Source: Methylibium sp.
GTDB taxonomy: Bacteria; Pseudomonadota; Gammaproteobacteria; Burkholderiales; Burkholderiaceae_C
Reading direction: 5' to 3'
Assembly: GCA_013824165.1 (NCBI GenBank)
Contig: PNNH01000038.1
Span: 62,001-126,000 of the forward strand
DNA: 64,000 nt
Of the stretch, positions 44,501 through 52,450 are shown in pieces. The notes beneath the pieces are model-generated. The model saw only the letters and a list, made by a program, of their open reading frames with translations. It searched no databases and was not told the origin of the DNA. Made by a program: the position numbers and the translations under genes. Position 1 is the first letter of the stretch. The number at the start of each line of letters is the position of its first letter.

Positions 44501-45195
44501 TGAACGACCCGCAGTTCAGCATGAGCGGCCTGATCGTGCGTGTGATCGTCAATCTGATCGGCAAGGCACTGATCGCGCCCTTCAGCCTGCTGTCGGGCGG
44601 CGGCGCCACCGACCTCAGCCAGACCGAGTTTGCGCCGGGCTCGGCCGCCATCGAGGCCGCGGCTGCCGAGCGCCTGGACAAGCTGGCGCAAGCGCTGAAC
44701 GACCGGCCTGGCCTGAGCCTGACGATCACGGGTTGGGCGCAAATGGATGCGGAGCGCGCCGCCCTGCAAGCCCAGGCCCTGGAGCGCGCGCTGCTGGCGG
44801 AACGCCGCCGCGAGCTCAGGCGCCAGCAGAACGCCGTGGCGCGCAAGCAGGCCGAAGCGCTGAACGATGTGGAGCAACTCAGCGACGCCGACCGGGAACG
44901 CTTGCTGAGTCAGGTCTACAAGGCCAGCAATCTGCCCAAGCGGCCTCGCAACCTGTTGGGCATGCTCAAGGACATTCCGCCGGCGGAGATGCGGGCGATG
45001 CTGTTGGCGAGCTATGAAGTCAAGGAGGAGGCCGTGAGGCAATTGGCCTTGGCGCGCGCTGTCGCCCTGCGCGACGCACTGATTGCGCGCAAGGTGCCGA
45101 ATGAGCGGATTTTTCTGGCCTCGGCCCGGCTGGCTGAACCCGACCCAGACAAACCTTGGGTTCCCCGGGTCGATCTGGCGCTGACCACGCATTGA
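41521..45195 (+). CDS. Large DUF748 (AsmA-like) envelope protein with OmpA-like tail
   Basis: 1224 residues from the ATG at 41521. One N-terminal membrane helix (ILGVIALLVLALSTLGPWWL) is followed by a very long periplasmic region of repeating beta-strand units (for example LQLESLQLTAPELRLRRDA, ITGRIEGTGLLQITGQLNPG) as in AsmA/DUF748 proteins, which are thought to form lipid-transporting bridges between membranes. Conserved DUF748 stretches: VDFSDRYIRPNYSAKLSEL and VIDVNLPISGSLNDPQFSMSGL. The last 200 residues contain an OmpA-like fragment (TEFAPGSAAIEAAAAERL) and a long charged coiled coil. Single-gene unit upstream of msrA. Confidence 0.85.
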   Translation: MTENSRSLASRAPWRRAPLRWAIRILGVIALLVLALSTLGPWWLQTRGLELASEALGRTVSVDRVSISPWRLGLELHGLRVASAKSEDQAAPQLRIERLGLTLSPSSLWRGWTLSSVLIEGPEVRLARLGEQSLDIDDLLARLTAPRAPEAGAAGPNLEIRGLSLREGRWLFDDRHQGTRHELKALNLYLPALSLRKSDAVLPVTARVTGQLDGTAFDAHVQAQPFAQPRQARLLVKFSGLDLKPWLPYVPLDLPLRPEQGLIDADLALDYAQPPEGPTELSLKGTLGARNVSLARQGESRWLAWQELRLSIKDLQPLRQQLQLESLQLTAPELRLRRDAAGRLLLPEGAKSPPSSGSGPAWQLGIERLSLSQGQLRWHDEALRPAGRLALEAVELEMSAVRWPLQPQPGQGADVKLTAVLQSHSKSKPAVLQLAGRLGGDALAVNGQWDALALEALSPYLQATLPMSLQGRAAGRFELALPQPLQPRPLARLRLTLRDVGVQGLQAQHSPSGEVFARADRIQLDAARLDPGRRELSMGRLHLKAPALRVQRDAQGRLSLQSLLPAAPLPATTAAAPWALSLAELLVDQGQALVLDESVRPLARPGAAAVHSVLAERLQLRLRDLAFGGAQAGKPSPVQLSLMISRGEGRRDGATPGSLEWSGHLSLAPLAARGTLRAARLPLALLDPYLGPSLQLHLRRGEAGFRGSFSLDQTSKGWRSQAQGALLLADLRLFHAREIDGQRQAGEELLNWQSLELTGLDLALEPGAGPRVEIGRANLADFYARLVVDERGHFNLGDLRKPAEVPAEPSAEGGQAPPGAALALSVAETRLSNGRVDFSDRYIRPNYSAKLSELAGSLGRFASGSAEMAPLTITGRIEGTGLLQITGQLNPGARPLAMDIQASATDIELAPLSPYAGKYAGYAIERGKLSSRVHYRIDPSGQLQADNQLILNQLTFGERIESPSATKLPVLLAVALLKDSKGVIDVNLPISGSLNDPQFSMSGLIVRVIVNLIGKALIAPFSLLSGGGATDLSQTEFAPGSAAIEAAAAERLDKLAQALNDRPGLSLTITGWAQMDAERAALQAQALERALLAERRRELRRQQNAVARKQAEALNDVEQLSDADRERLLSQVYKASNLPKRPRNLLGMLKDIPPAEMRAMLLASYEVKEEAVRQLALARAVALRDALIARKVPNERIFLASARLAEPDPDKPWVPRVDLALTTH

Positions 45196-45249
45196 GGGGC
45201 GGCCTCCGCTATGCTGCCGCCCAGCTTCAGCAACACCCTCGACCAGCGC

Positions 45250-45795
45250 ATGAGTTCAGACCATCCGACCCTTGAAACCATCACCCTCGGCGGGGGCTGC
45301 TTCTGGTGCACCGAGGCCGTGTTCGAACTCGTTCGCGGCGTGATCTCGGTGGAATCCGGCTACTGCAACGGGCATGTTGAGCAGCCCAGCTATGAGCAGG
45401 TCTGCTCAGGCCGCACCGGCCATGCCGAGGTGGTGCGGCTGCGTTTCGACCCGCAACAGATCGGCCTGCGCCAGTTGCTCGAAATCTTCTTCGCCACCCA
45501 TGACCCGACCAGCTTGAACCGGCAGGGCGCTGATGTGGGCACGCAATACCGTTCCGGCATCTATTTTCATGACGCAGCGCAGGAAGCGATGGCCCGGGCC
45601 GTACTGGCCGAGGTCCAGCAAGCCTATGGCGGCCGGGTCGTGACCGAGATCGAGGCCGAGCGCAACTACAGCGCCGCCGAGGCCTATCACCAGCACTACT
45701 ACGCCCGCAACCCGGAGCAGGGCTATTGCGCCTTTGTTGTCGGCCCCAAGGTTGACAAGTTCCTGTCCACTTTCGCGCAATACCGTCGCGACTGA
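45250..45795 (+). CDS. msrA: Peptide methionine sulfoxide reductase A
   Basis: 181 residues from the ATG at 45250 (an earlier in-frame ATG at 45211 would add 13). Active-site motif GGGCFWCTEAVFE with Cys17, then SGYCNGH, CSGRTGHAEVV, FFATHDPTSLNRQGADVGTQYRSGIY and a C-terminal EAYHQHYYARNPEQGYC that supplies a resolving cysteine. It repairs S-methionine sulfoxide in proteins. The ABC gene starts only 5 bp after it, so co-transcription is likely. Confidence 0.95.
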   Translation: MSSDHPTLETITLGGGCFWCTEAVFELVRGVISVESGYCNGHVEQPSYEQVCSGRTGHAEVVRLRFDPQQIGLRQLLEIFFATHDPTSLNRQGADVGTQYRSGIYFHDAAQEAMARAVLAEVQQAYGGRVVTEIEAERNYSAAEAYHQHYYARNPEQGYCAFVVGPKVDKFLSTFAQYRRD

Positions 45796-45800
45796 CGCCG

Positions 45801-46466
45801 ATGATCGAACTGCAAGGGCTGAGCCACCGGTATGCGACGGGGCCGGAGATCCGCTTTGCCGACCTGGCCCTTGCGCCCGGCGAAGGTCTGCTGCTGCGCG
45901 GTACCTCGGGCAGCGGCAAGTCCACGCTGCTTGCCCTGCTGGCGGGGCTGCTGAGCGCCAGCTCGGGCCGGATTGTCGTCGGTGGCATAGAGCTCGGCGG
46001 CCTGAGCGCGCGTCAGCGCGATGCCTGGCGCGGCGCGAACCTGGGTTTCGTGCCGCAGCGACTGCACCTCAGCGCGGCGCTCAGCGTGGGCGACAACCTC
46101 GGCCTGAGCTATGCCGCCGCCGGTCTGCCTGTGGATGCGGCGCGCGTCGATGAACTGCTGCAGCGACTCGGTCTGGCAGAGTTGGCCCATCGCAAGCCCC
46201 ATCAGCTCAGCCTGGGGCAGGCACAGCGGGTCGCCCTGGCCCGTGCGCTGCTGCGCCGGCCGCGCCTGCTGCTGGCGGATGAGCCGACCGCCAATCTGGA
46301 CGACGAGGCTTGTGCTGCCGGCCTGAGCCTGCTGCAGCAGGCCGCGGCCGAGCAAGGCGCCTGCCTGGTGATCGCCACCCATGACAGTCGCGTCGTACAA
46401 GCCCTGGAGGGCGCCAGGATGCATCTGATGGCCTTGCCACGGCTGGCTGCGGGAGGCGCGCGATGA
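45801..46466 (+). CDS. ABC transporter ATP-binding protein (MacB/LolD-like; putative zinc-uptake system)
   Basis: 221 residues. Walker A RGTSGSGKST, Q-loop LGFVPQRLHL, signature LSLGQAQRVALARALL (LSLGQ rather than LSGGQ), Walker B LLLADEPTANLD, H-loop VIATHDSR. LolD/MacB type. Its stop overlaps the permease start. The gene set downstream resembles the Pseudomonas aeruginosa PA4063-PA4066 and Vibrio Zrg loci linked to zinc uptake. Confidence 0.88.
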   Translation: MIELQGLSHRYATGPEIRFADLALAPGEGLLLRGTSGSGKSTLLALLAGLLSASSGRIVVGGIELGGLSARQRDAWRGANLGFVPQRLHLSAALSVGDNLGLSYAAAGLPVDAARVDELLQRLGLAELAHRKPHQLSLGQAQRVALARALLRRPRLLLADEPTANLDDEACAAGLSLLQQAAAEQGACLVIATHDSRVVQALEGARMHLMALPRLAAGGAR

Positions 46467-47668
46467 ACCTGCACCGTCTGGCGTGGCGCTATCTGTGGTC
46501 GCAGCCGCTGGTGTCGGCCCTCAATCTGCTGCTGCTGAGCCTGGGGCTGGCGGCGGTCAGCTTCGTGCTGCTGGTCAGCGAGCAGATCGAGGCCGGTGTG
46601 CAACGTGATCTGGCTGGGGTGGATCTGGTCGTCGGCGCCAAGGGCAGCCCAATGCAGATCATGCTGGCCGGTGTGTTCCACCTGGACGTGCCGACCGGCA
46701 ATATCCCGCTCAGCACCCTGGATGAACTGCGGCGCCAACCCCTGGTGGCGCGAGCCGTGCCGCTCTCGATGGGCGACAGCCTGAAGGGCTTTCGCATCAT
46801 CGGCAGCACGCCGGAGTATCTGGAGCTGTACGGCGCTCGTCTGGCCGAGGGCCGGCTGTGGGATGCGCCGATGCAGGCGGTGCTGGGTGCGGCGGTCGCA
46901 CGCGCGACCGGCCTGAAGACAGGGGCGCAGTTCAAGGGCAGCCATGGCCTGGGTGAAGCGGGCGACGAGCACGGCGATCACCCCTACACCGTGGTCGGTG
47001 TGCTGGCCGAGACGGGCAGCGTGCTGGACCGGCTCGTGGTTACCGATCTGGCCTCGGTGTGGAAGGTGCATGAAGACATGCATGCCCTGGATGAGAGCGA
47101 CCGGCGCGCGATGGAGGAATCGCGCGAGATCACCCTGGCGCTGGTCAGCTACCGCAGTCCGCTGGCCGCCATCAGTCTGCCGCGCTGGATCAATGCTCAG
47201 GACGGTCTGCAAGCGGCGGCGCCGGCACTTGAAACCGCCCGGCTGCTGCGCATGGTCGGTGCCGGCACCGAGGTGCTGCGCGGCTTCGGCTGGGTGCTGC
47301 TGCTGGCGGCGTCGCTGTCGGTCTTTGTGGCGCTGCTGCATGCGGTGCGCGAGCGCCAGGGCGATCTGGCGATGCTGCGCATGCTGGGCGCGCCACCCTG
47401 GCGCGTGGCCGTGCTGGTTGCCAGCGAGGCGCTCTGGCTGGCCGCGCTGGCCTGTGTGCTCGGCCTGGCCCTGGGCCATGGCTTGACACATGCGCTAGGC
47501 TGGTATTTGTCGTCGCAGCAGTCGCTGCGCATCAGCGGTGCCTGGTGGTCGGTCTGGGAGTGGAGCATTCCGCTGCTGGCCCTGCTGCTGGCACTGGCGG
47601 CGGCGGCCTGGCCTGCCTGGCGAGCCTATCGCCTGGAGGTGACCGAACTGCTGCAGGCGCCGCATTGA
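46463..47668 (+). CDS. MacB/FtsX-like ABC permease (putative zinc-uptake system)
   Basis: 401 residues. An N-terminal transmembrane helix (VSALNLLLLSLGLAAVSFVLLV), a MacB_PCD periplasmic domain of about 230 residues, then three C-terminal helices (GFGWVLLLAASLSVFVALLHAV, VLVASEALWLAALACVLGLALG, WSIPLLALLLALAAAAWPAW), the FtsX layout. The periplasmic domain contains LVVGAKGSPMQIMLAGVFHLD, conserved in PA4065-type permeases. Such proteins act mechanically on periplasmic partners rather than as classic importers. Confidence 0.86.
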   Translation: MNLHRLAWRYLWSQPLVSALNLLLLSLGLAAVSFVLLVSEQIEAGVQRDLAGVDLVVGAKGSPMQIMLAGVFHLDVPTGNIPLSTLDELRRQPLVARAVPLSMGDSLKGFRIIGSTPEYLELYGARLAEGRLWDAPMQAVLGAAVARATGLKTGAQFKGSHGLGEAGDEHGDHPYTVVGVLAETGSVLDRLVVTDLASVWKVHEDMHALDESDRRAMEESREITLALVSYRSPLAAISLPRWINAQDGLQAAAPALETARLLRMVGAGTEVLRGFGWVLLLAASLSVFVALLHAVRERQGDLAMLRMLGAPPWRVAVLVASEALWLAALACVLGLALGHGLTHALGWYLSSQQSLRISGAWWSVWEWSIPLLALLLALAAAAWPAWRAYRLEVTELLQAPH

Positions 47669-47716
47669 GAACGCTGCCAGATCGAAGCGTGGACAATTAG
47701 GATCAAGAGGGAAGCT

Positions 47717-47989
47717 ATGAACTATCTGATTGCTGCAGTTGCAGCTGCCTTGTTTGCGACCAGCGCTGGCGCGCAAAGCCCGGACAAGGCCAAGCCGGCC
47801 GCCGCGCCGGCCTTGAGCGAGCATGTGAAGAAGGACATCAGCCGTCATCGCGCGATGTCCAAGGCGCATGACGAGGCGGCGCGCTGCCTTGAGGCAGGCA
47901 CCTCCGAAGATGAATGCCAGAAGCGACTGTTGGCCGCCTGCCGCGGCCTGGCCATCGGCAAGTACTGCGGGTTGAAGCATGAACACTGA
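47717..47989 (+). CDS. Small secreted four-cysteine protein, function unknown
   Basis: 90 residues with GAGGGA 5 nt upstream of the ATG. A clear signal peptide (MNYLIAAVAAALFATSAGA-QS) is followed by a Lys/Ala/Pro linker and a helical region with four cysteines (AARCLEAGTSEDECQKRLL, ACRGLAIGKYC; spacing x9, x7, x8) and a terminal GLKHEH. The pattern suggests a disulfide-stapled helical pair or metal site. I do not recognise the family. It overlaps the DUF3299 start by 11 bp, so it belongs to the same transport operon. Confidence 0.75.
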   Translation: MNYLIAAVAAALFATSAGAQSPDKAKPAAAPALSEHVKKDISRHRAMSKAHDEAARCLEAGTSEDECQKRLLAACRGLAIGKYCGLKHEH

Positions 47990-48491
47990 TCGAATCAAGT
48001 CCACCGCGCTACTGTTCGCGCTGAGTCTCGGCCTGGTCGCGGGCGCCAGCGCGCAGGCGCCGGCCGCTCCCGCCATTGGCCAGGGCCCGGGCGTGCACGA
48101 TCCGCGCAGCGCCTTCAAGCCCTTGCAGGAACGCGAGGGCGTGGTGTCCTGGCCGCTGCTGGCGTCGGTGACGACCAAGCTGGAGAACAAGCGCCTGGTG
48201 CCCAGCTTTCCGGCCGGCGTGCAGCAGCTGGACAAGCAGAAGGTCAAGATCCAGGGCTTCATGATGCCGCTCGAACCTGGCGACAAGCAGCGCCACTTCC
48301 TGCTGTCGTCGGTGCCGACCAGCTGCAACTTCTGCACCCCGGCCGGCCCGGAAGGCCTGGTCGAGGTGCGCAGCAAGACGCCGATCCGCTACACGCTGGA
48401 GCCGGTGCTGGTCGAAGGGACTCTGGCGGTGCTGGCCAATGATCCCTACGGCTTGTTCTACCGCGTGATTGACGCCCAGCCGGTCAACTGA
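47979..48491 (+). CDS. Periplasmic DUF3299 protein
   Basis: 170 residues with a signal peptide (ALLFALSLGLVAGASA-QA). The DUF3299 core is seen as VKIQGFMMPLEPGDKQRHFLLSS, the CxxC-bearing PTSCNFCTPAGPEGLVEV and VLVEGTLAVLANDPYGLFYRV. DUF3299 proteins accompany MacB-like ABC genes in Zur-controlled zinc loci (PA4066 type). The CNFC pair may bind metal or a redox partner. Confidence 0.82.
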   Translation: MNTDRIKSTALLFALSLGLVAGASAQAPAAPAIGQGPGVHDPRSAFKPLQEREGVVSWPLLASVTTKLENKRLVPSFPAGVQQLDKQKVKIQGFMMPLEPGDKQRHFLLSSVPTSCNFCTPAGPEGLVEVRSKTPIRYTLEPVLVEGTLAVLANDPYGLFYRVIDAQPVN

Positions 48492-48511
48492 GCCGCCAGC
48501 CCGGCCCCTTG

Positions 48512-48874
48512 ATGAGCAACCCTTTGCGCGCTGATCGCCTGCTGCACGCCCGGCCCTGGCTGGTCGCTGTGCTGCTGTGCGTGCTGCTCGCTGCGCAAGG
48601 GCTGGGCCATCTGCATCGGATCGCGCACGCCGGGCACAGCCACAGCCACAGTCACGGCCCGACTGAGTACGACGAGGCAGGCTGGGGCCATGCGGCCGAC
48701 GGCGCCGAGTGCCGCTTGCATGACCAACTGGGCCAGGACCTCCCTCTGGCCTTCGCGCGGAGTCTGGTCGCCGACACACTGCCGCAGGCCCAGCCTGCGC
48801 CACCGCAGCCACGCAGCGCCGCGCTGACTTCGCGCTGGCAGCGTGGTGCCCGGGCCCCGCCCATCGCGGCCTGA
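48512..48874 (+). CDS. Small His-rich exported or membrane protein
   Basis: 120 residues from the ATG at 48512. One hydrophobic segment (LVAVLLCVLLAAQGLGHL) followed by a histidine cluster (HRIAHAGHSHSHSHGP, then GWGHAADGAECRLHDQLG), then an Ala/Pro-rich tail. Likely binds Zn or another divalent metal in the periplasm. Directly precedes the TonB receptor gene. No family assigned with certainty. Confidence 0.7.
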   Translation: MSNPLRADRLLHARPWLVAVLLCVLLAAQGLGHLHRIAHAGHSHSHSHGPTEYDEAGWGHAADGAECRLHDQLGQDLPLAFARSLVADTLPQAQPAPPQPRSAALTSRWQRGARAPPIAA

Positions 48875-48989
48875 CGCTCCTCCCCATCTCCCTGTCCTGA
48901 ATCGATCCCCGGCACGCCTGCGCGGCCGCGGGGTCCTGTTGTCATGGCCTGTCCGGCTCGAGCCGCAGGCATGGCTGAAAGCTTTTTCC

Positions 48990-51020
48990 ATGAAGAACTC
49001 CCCATTTCTGCCTGGCCTGCTGTGCCGGGCGGCCGCGCTGGCCTGCCTCAACTCGGGTGCAGCCTGGGCGCAATCCAGCGCCCCCGCGCCGGCCCAGCAA
49101 CTTGCGCCGGTGCTGGTGACCGGCAATCCCTTGGCCAACACCGAGGCCCTGCAGCCCGGCCATGTGCTGGCCGGTGATGCCCTGACCCTGCGCCGTGGCG
49201 CCAGCCTGGGCGAGAGCCTGGACGGACTGGCCGGCGTATCGGCCACCGCCTTCGGGCCGAATGCCAGCCGGCCAGTGCTGCGTGGGCTGGACGGCGACCG
49301 GGTTCGCCTGCTCAGCAATGCCGGGGCCTCGATCGACGCCTCGGCGCTCAGCTTCGACCATGCCGTGCCACTGGACCCGCTGGTGGTCGAGCGCATCGAG
49401 GTGCTGCGCGGTCCGGCTGCACTGCTGTATGGCGGCAGCGCCATCGGCGGGGTCGTCAACACCTTGGACAACCGCATCCCGCGCCAGCGCCTGTCCGGCC
49501 TGACCGGCGCGGTGGAAGGGCGTCTGGGTGGCGCGGCCGGCGAGCGTAGCGCGGCCATGGTGCTGGACGGCGGCGCTGGCGCCTTCGCCTGGCATGCGGA
49601 TGCAGCCACGCGCAAGAGCGACGATTTGCGCGTGCCCGCGAATGAGTTCGACGGCGACCGCGTCAATCGCGTGCGCAACTCGGCCAGCGACAGCCATGGC
49701 GGCGCGATCGGCGCGGCCATGCATTTCGACACTGGATTCGTGGGCGTCTCGCTGGACGACTTCCGCAAGGACTACGGCGTCACCGTCGAGCCCGATGTCG
49801 GTATCCGCATGCAGCGCCAGCGTGCCGCGGCGGCCGGCGAGTGGCGCAAGCCGAACGGCCCCATCACTCAGATCAGTTGGCAGCTCAGCCGGGCCCATTA
49901 CGAGCATGTGGAAGTCGAAGGCGACGGCGCCATCGGCACGCGCTTCAATAATCGCGGCACCGATGGCCGCGTCGAAGCCCGGCACGCGCCGCTCGGGCCG
50001 CTGACGGGCTTGATCGGTCTGCAATGGGAGCAGGCCGAGTTCTCGGCGCTTGGCGCCGAGGCGCTGGTGCCGAGCAGCCGCACGCGCAGCCGGGCGCTGT
50101 TCTTGCTGGAGCAGTACCAGCGCGGCGCGCTGACGCTGGCGGCCGGCGTGCGGCGCGAGTCGGTAAAGGTGGATGCGGACGGCGATGCGGCGGATGCGGT
50201 CGAGCCGCGCTTCGGCGCCGCCTCCAGCCGCAGCTTCAGCCCGGGCAGCGTTTCGTTGCAGGCCGGCTATGCGCTGGCGCCGGCCTGGAGCTTCCAGCTC
50301 AGCCTGGGCCACACGCAGCGCGCGCCGGCGTTCTACGAACTGCATGCGAACGGCGTCCACATCGCCAGCGGCGCCTATGAGCGGGGCGACGCTTCGCTCG
50401 GGCTGGAGCGCGCACGCAGCGCCGATCTGGGCTTGCGCTGGCAGTCGGGCGAGAGCTTGCTGCGTCTGAACCTGCATCAGACCCGCTTTGCCAACTACAT
50501 CTCGCTGGCCCCGACTGGTGCCCAGGTTGACGTCGATGGCGAGGCGGTGCCCGAGTATGCCTTCCGGGCGGTGCCGGCGCGCCTGCACGGGCTAGAGCTT
50601 GAAGGCCGCCATGCCTTCGCGCAGCGGCTCGGCGGCTGGCAGCTGGCGATGTCGGGCCAGCTCGATGTGCTGCGCGGTGTGGATCGCTCGACTGGCGAGG
50701 CACTGCCACGACTGGCGCCGCTGCGCGTGGGGCTGGGCCTTGAGGCGCGCGACGGCGTCTGGCAGGCAGCGCTGGACTGGCGCTGGTCCGACCGGCAGGA
50801 CCGCGTGCCCGCCCTGGACAGCGCCACACCGTCGTATCAAATCCTGCGTCTGAGCCTGGCACGCCAGTTCAAGTTGGCTGGCAGCGATGCGCTTTGGTAC
50901 GTCAAGCTCGACAACGTCGGCAATCAGCTGGCCTACAACGCCACGACGATCGCCACCTTGCGTGAACTGTCGCCGCTGCCCGGCCGCTCGCTGCTGACCG
51001 GGCTGCAGCTGCGCTTCTGA
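48990..51020 (+). CDS. TonB-dependent outer-membrane receptor, ZnuD-like
   Basis: 676 residues from the ATG at 48990, giving a signal peptide ending near GAAWA-QS. The plug domain shows LAPVLVTGNPLANTEAL, RPVLRGLDGDRVRLLSNAGA, DHAVPLDPLVVERIEVLRGPAALLYGGSAIGGVVN in pieces; the barrel ends with the usual aromatic C-terminus (TGLQLRF). The plug sequence is close in style to Neisseria ZnuD (zinc receptor). Local context (His-rich protein, DUF3299, ABC pair) supports zinc or a zinc chelate as cargo. No Zur box was recognised. Confidence 0.88.
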   Translation: MKNSPFLPGLLCRAAALACLNSGAAWAQSSAPAPAQQLAPVLVTGNPLANTEALQPGHVLAGDALTLRRGASLGESLDGLAGVSATAFGPNASRPVLRGLDGDRVRLLSNAGASIDASALSFDHAVPLDPLVVERIEVLRGPAALLYGGSAIGGVVNTLDNRIPRQRLSGLTGAVEGRLGGAAGERSAAMVLDGGAGAFAWHADAATRKSDDLRVPANEFDGDRVNRVRNSASDSHGGAIGAAMHFDTGFVGVSLDDFRKDYGVTVEPDVGIRMQRQRAAAAGEWRKPNGPITQISWQLSRAHYEHVEVEGDGAIGTRFNNRGTDGRVEARHAPLGPLTGLIGLQWEQAEFSALGAEALVPSSRTRSRALFLLEQYQRGALTLAAGVRRESVKVDADGDAADAVEPRFGAASSRSFSPGSVSLQAGYALAPAWSFQLSLGHTQRAPAFYELHANGVHIASGAYERGDASLGLERARSADLGLRWQSGESLLRLNLHQTRFANYISLAPTGAQVDVDGEAVPEYAFRAVPARLHGLELEGRHAFAQRLGGWQLAMSGQLDVLRGVDRSTGEALPRLAPLRVGLGLEARDGVWQAALDWRWSDRQDRVPALDSATPSYQILRLSLARQFKLAGSDALWYVKLDNVGNQLAYNATTIATLRELSPLPGRSLLTGLQLRF

Positions 51021-51035
51021 TCCGTTAGCGCAAGC

Positions 51036-51680
51036 TCAAGGGGCCAGACGCTCGCGCAGCCAGCCGCCGCCCTCGGCCGGGCGGTAGCGGATGCGGTCGT
51101 GCAGGCGCGAACGTCGGCCCTGCCAGAACTCCCAGCGGTCCGGCACGAGGCGGTAGCCGCCCCAGTGCGGCGGCCGGTCGGGGTTCAGGCCGTGCTGTAT
51201 CGCTGCCTTGGCGGCATTGGCCACCAGCACTGCACGCGAGCTGATCACTTCGCTTTGCGGCGAGGCCCAGGCGCCCAGGCGCGAGTCCAGCGGGCGCGAG
51301 CGGTAATAGGCATCGGATTGCTCGGCCGAGACCTTCTCGACTCGGCCTTCGATGCGCACGACGCGCTCTAGCTCGACCCAGTGGAACTGCAGCGCGGCGA
51401 AGGGCGCGTGTTCGAGCTCGCGGCCCTTGCGGCTGGCGTAGTTGGTGTACCAGACGATGCCGCGCTCGTCGAAGTCCTTGATCAGCACGATGCGGGTCGA
51501 CGGCCGGCCATCCGGCCCGACGGTGGCCACCGTCATGGCGTTCGGCTCTGGCAGCTCGGCGGCCAAGGCCTGCTCCAGCCAATGGCGGAACTGGTCCAGC
51601 GGCTGGCCCGCGGCATGCTGTTCGTCGAGTTCTCCCTGTTCGTAGCTCTTGCGCAGGGCAGCGAGATTCTTGGTTTCCAT
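51036..51680 (-). CDS. pdxH: Pyridoxamine 5'-phosphate oxidase
   Basis: 214 residues from the ATG at 51680. FMN-dependent Pdx[77 protein letters not shown], and the C-terminal [18 protein letters not shown] and SRLHDRIRY. It makes pyridoxal phosphate. Convergent with the TonB receptor gene, 15 bp apart. Confidence 0.96.
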   Translation of the reverse strand: METKNLAALRKSYEQGELDEQHAAGQPLDQFRHWLEQALAAELPEPNAMTVATVGPDGRPSTRIVLIKDFDERGIVWYTNYASRKGRELEHAPFAALQFHWVELERVVRIEGRVEKVSAEQSDAYYRSRPLDSRLGAWASPQSEVISSRAVLVANAAKAAIQHGLNPDRPPHWGGYRLVPDRWEFWQGRRSRLHDRIRYRPAEGGGWLRERLAP

Positions 51681-51847
51681 AGCGTGAGTATCCGTTGGCG
51701 GCAAGCGGGCGTTTCGCCGGATCGTACAAAGCCTTAGGTGAAGGCCCCAGTAGCAGCAGGGCGGGGGGCTGGGCATTCTGCCCCTGTCGGAGCAGGCCGG
51801 CCATCAGTCGGCGGCCTCCATTGCAGTAGAGAAGGTTTGGGTGAGTC

Positions 51848-52450
51848 ATGGGAATGCGGCCGGTCGTCGTTGTTTTGGCTGCAGGGCTGGGGCGGCGCTT
51901 TCTCGGCGCCGGGCACAAGCTGCGCCAGGAGCTCGAAGGGGGACCCTTGCTGGGCCAGACCCTCAAGAATGCGATTGCCTCGGGCTTGCGTGTGGTGGTG
52001 GTCACTAGCGAGGACCTGAAGCCCATCGTCAGTGGTCAGGTGGCGGCGCGCGACATCGTGGCCCTGCCTGAGCAGGACTCCAAAGGCCGGCCGGTGCCGG
52101 TGGGCATGGGGCATTCGTTGGCTGCTGGTGTCGCGGCAAGTGGGGACGCGGATGGCTGGATCATCCTGCCGGGCGACATGCCGCTGCTGCAGCCGCGGAC
52201 GATCCAGGCGGTGGCGCAGGCTCTGGAGCAGCATCCAATCGCCTTCGCCGAGTTCCGCGGCCAGCGCGGCCACCCAGTCGGCTTCGGCGCCGAGTTGTAC
52301 TCCGAACTCGTCGGCCTGCAAGGCGATGACGGTGCGCGGCGCCTGCTGGCGCGTTATCCCTCTCAAGGCGTGGCCGTCGACGACCCTGGCGTTCTCATCG
52401 ATGTGGACACCGTGGCGGATCTGGCGCGTGTGCGCACCTTGCGCGCCTAA
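51848..52450 (+). CDS. MocA/MobA-like nucleotidyltransferase
   Basis: 200 residues, NTP_transf_3 fold: VVVLAAGLGRRF at the N-terminus, a distal Lys (GHKLRQEL), PGDMPLLQPRTI with the metal-binding Asp, and FRGQRGHPVGFG, DDGARRLLARYP, IDVDTVADLARV. The closest style is MocA (CTP:molybdopterin cytidylyltransferase), but a xanthine-dehydrogenase partner is absent, so another NTP-sugar or cofactor use is possible. Its stop overlaps the convergent chaC gene. Confidence 0.78.
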   Translation: MGMRPVVVVLAAGLGRRFLGAGHKLRQELEGGPLLGQTLKNAIASGLRVVVVTSEDLKPIVSGQVAARDIVALPEQDSKGRPVPVGMGHSLAAGVAASGDADGWIILPGDMPLLQPRTIQAVAQALEQHPIAFAEFRGQRGHPVGFGAELYSELVGLQGDDGARRLLARYPSQGVAVDDPGVLIDVDTVADLARVRTLRA

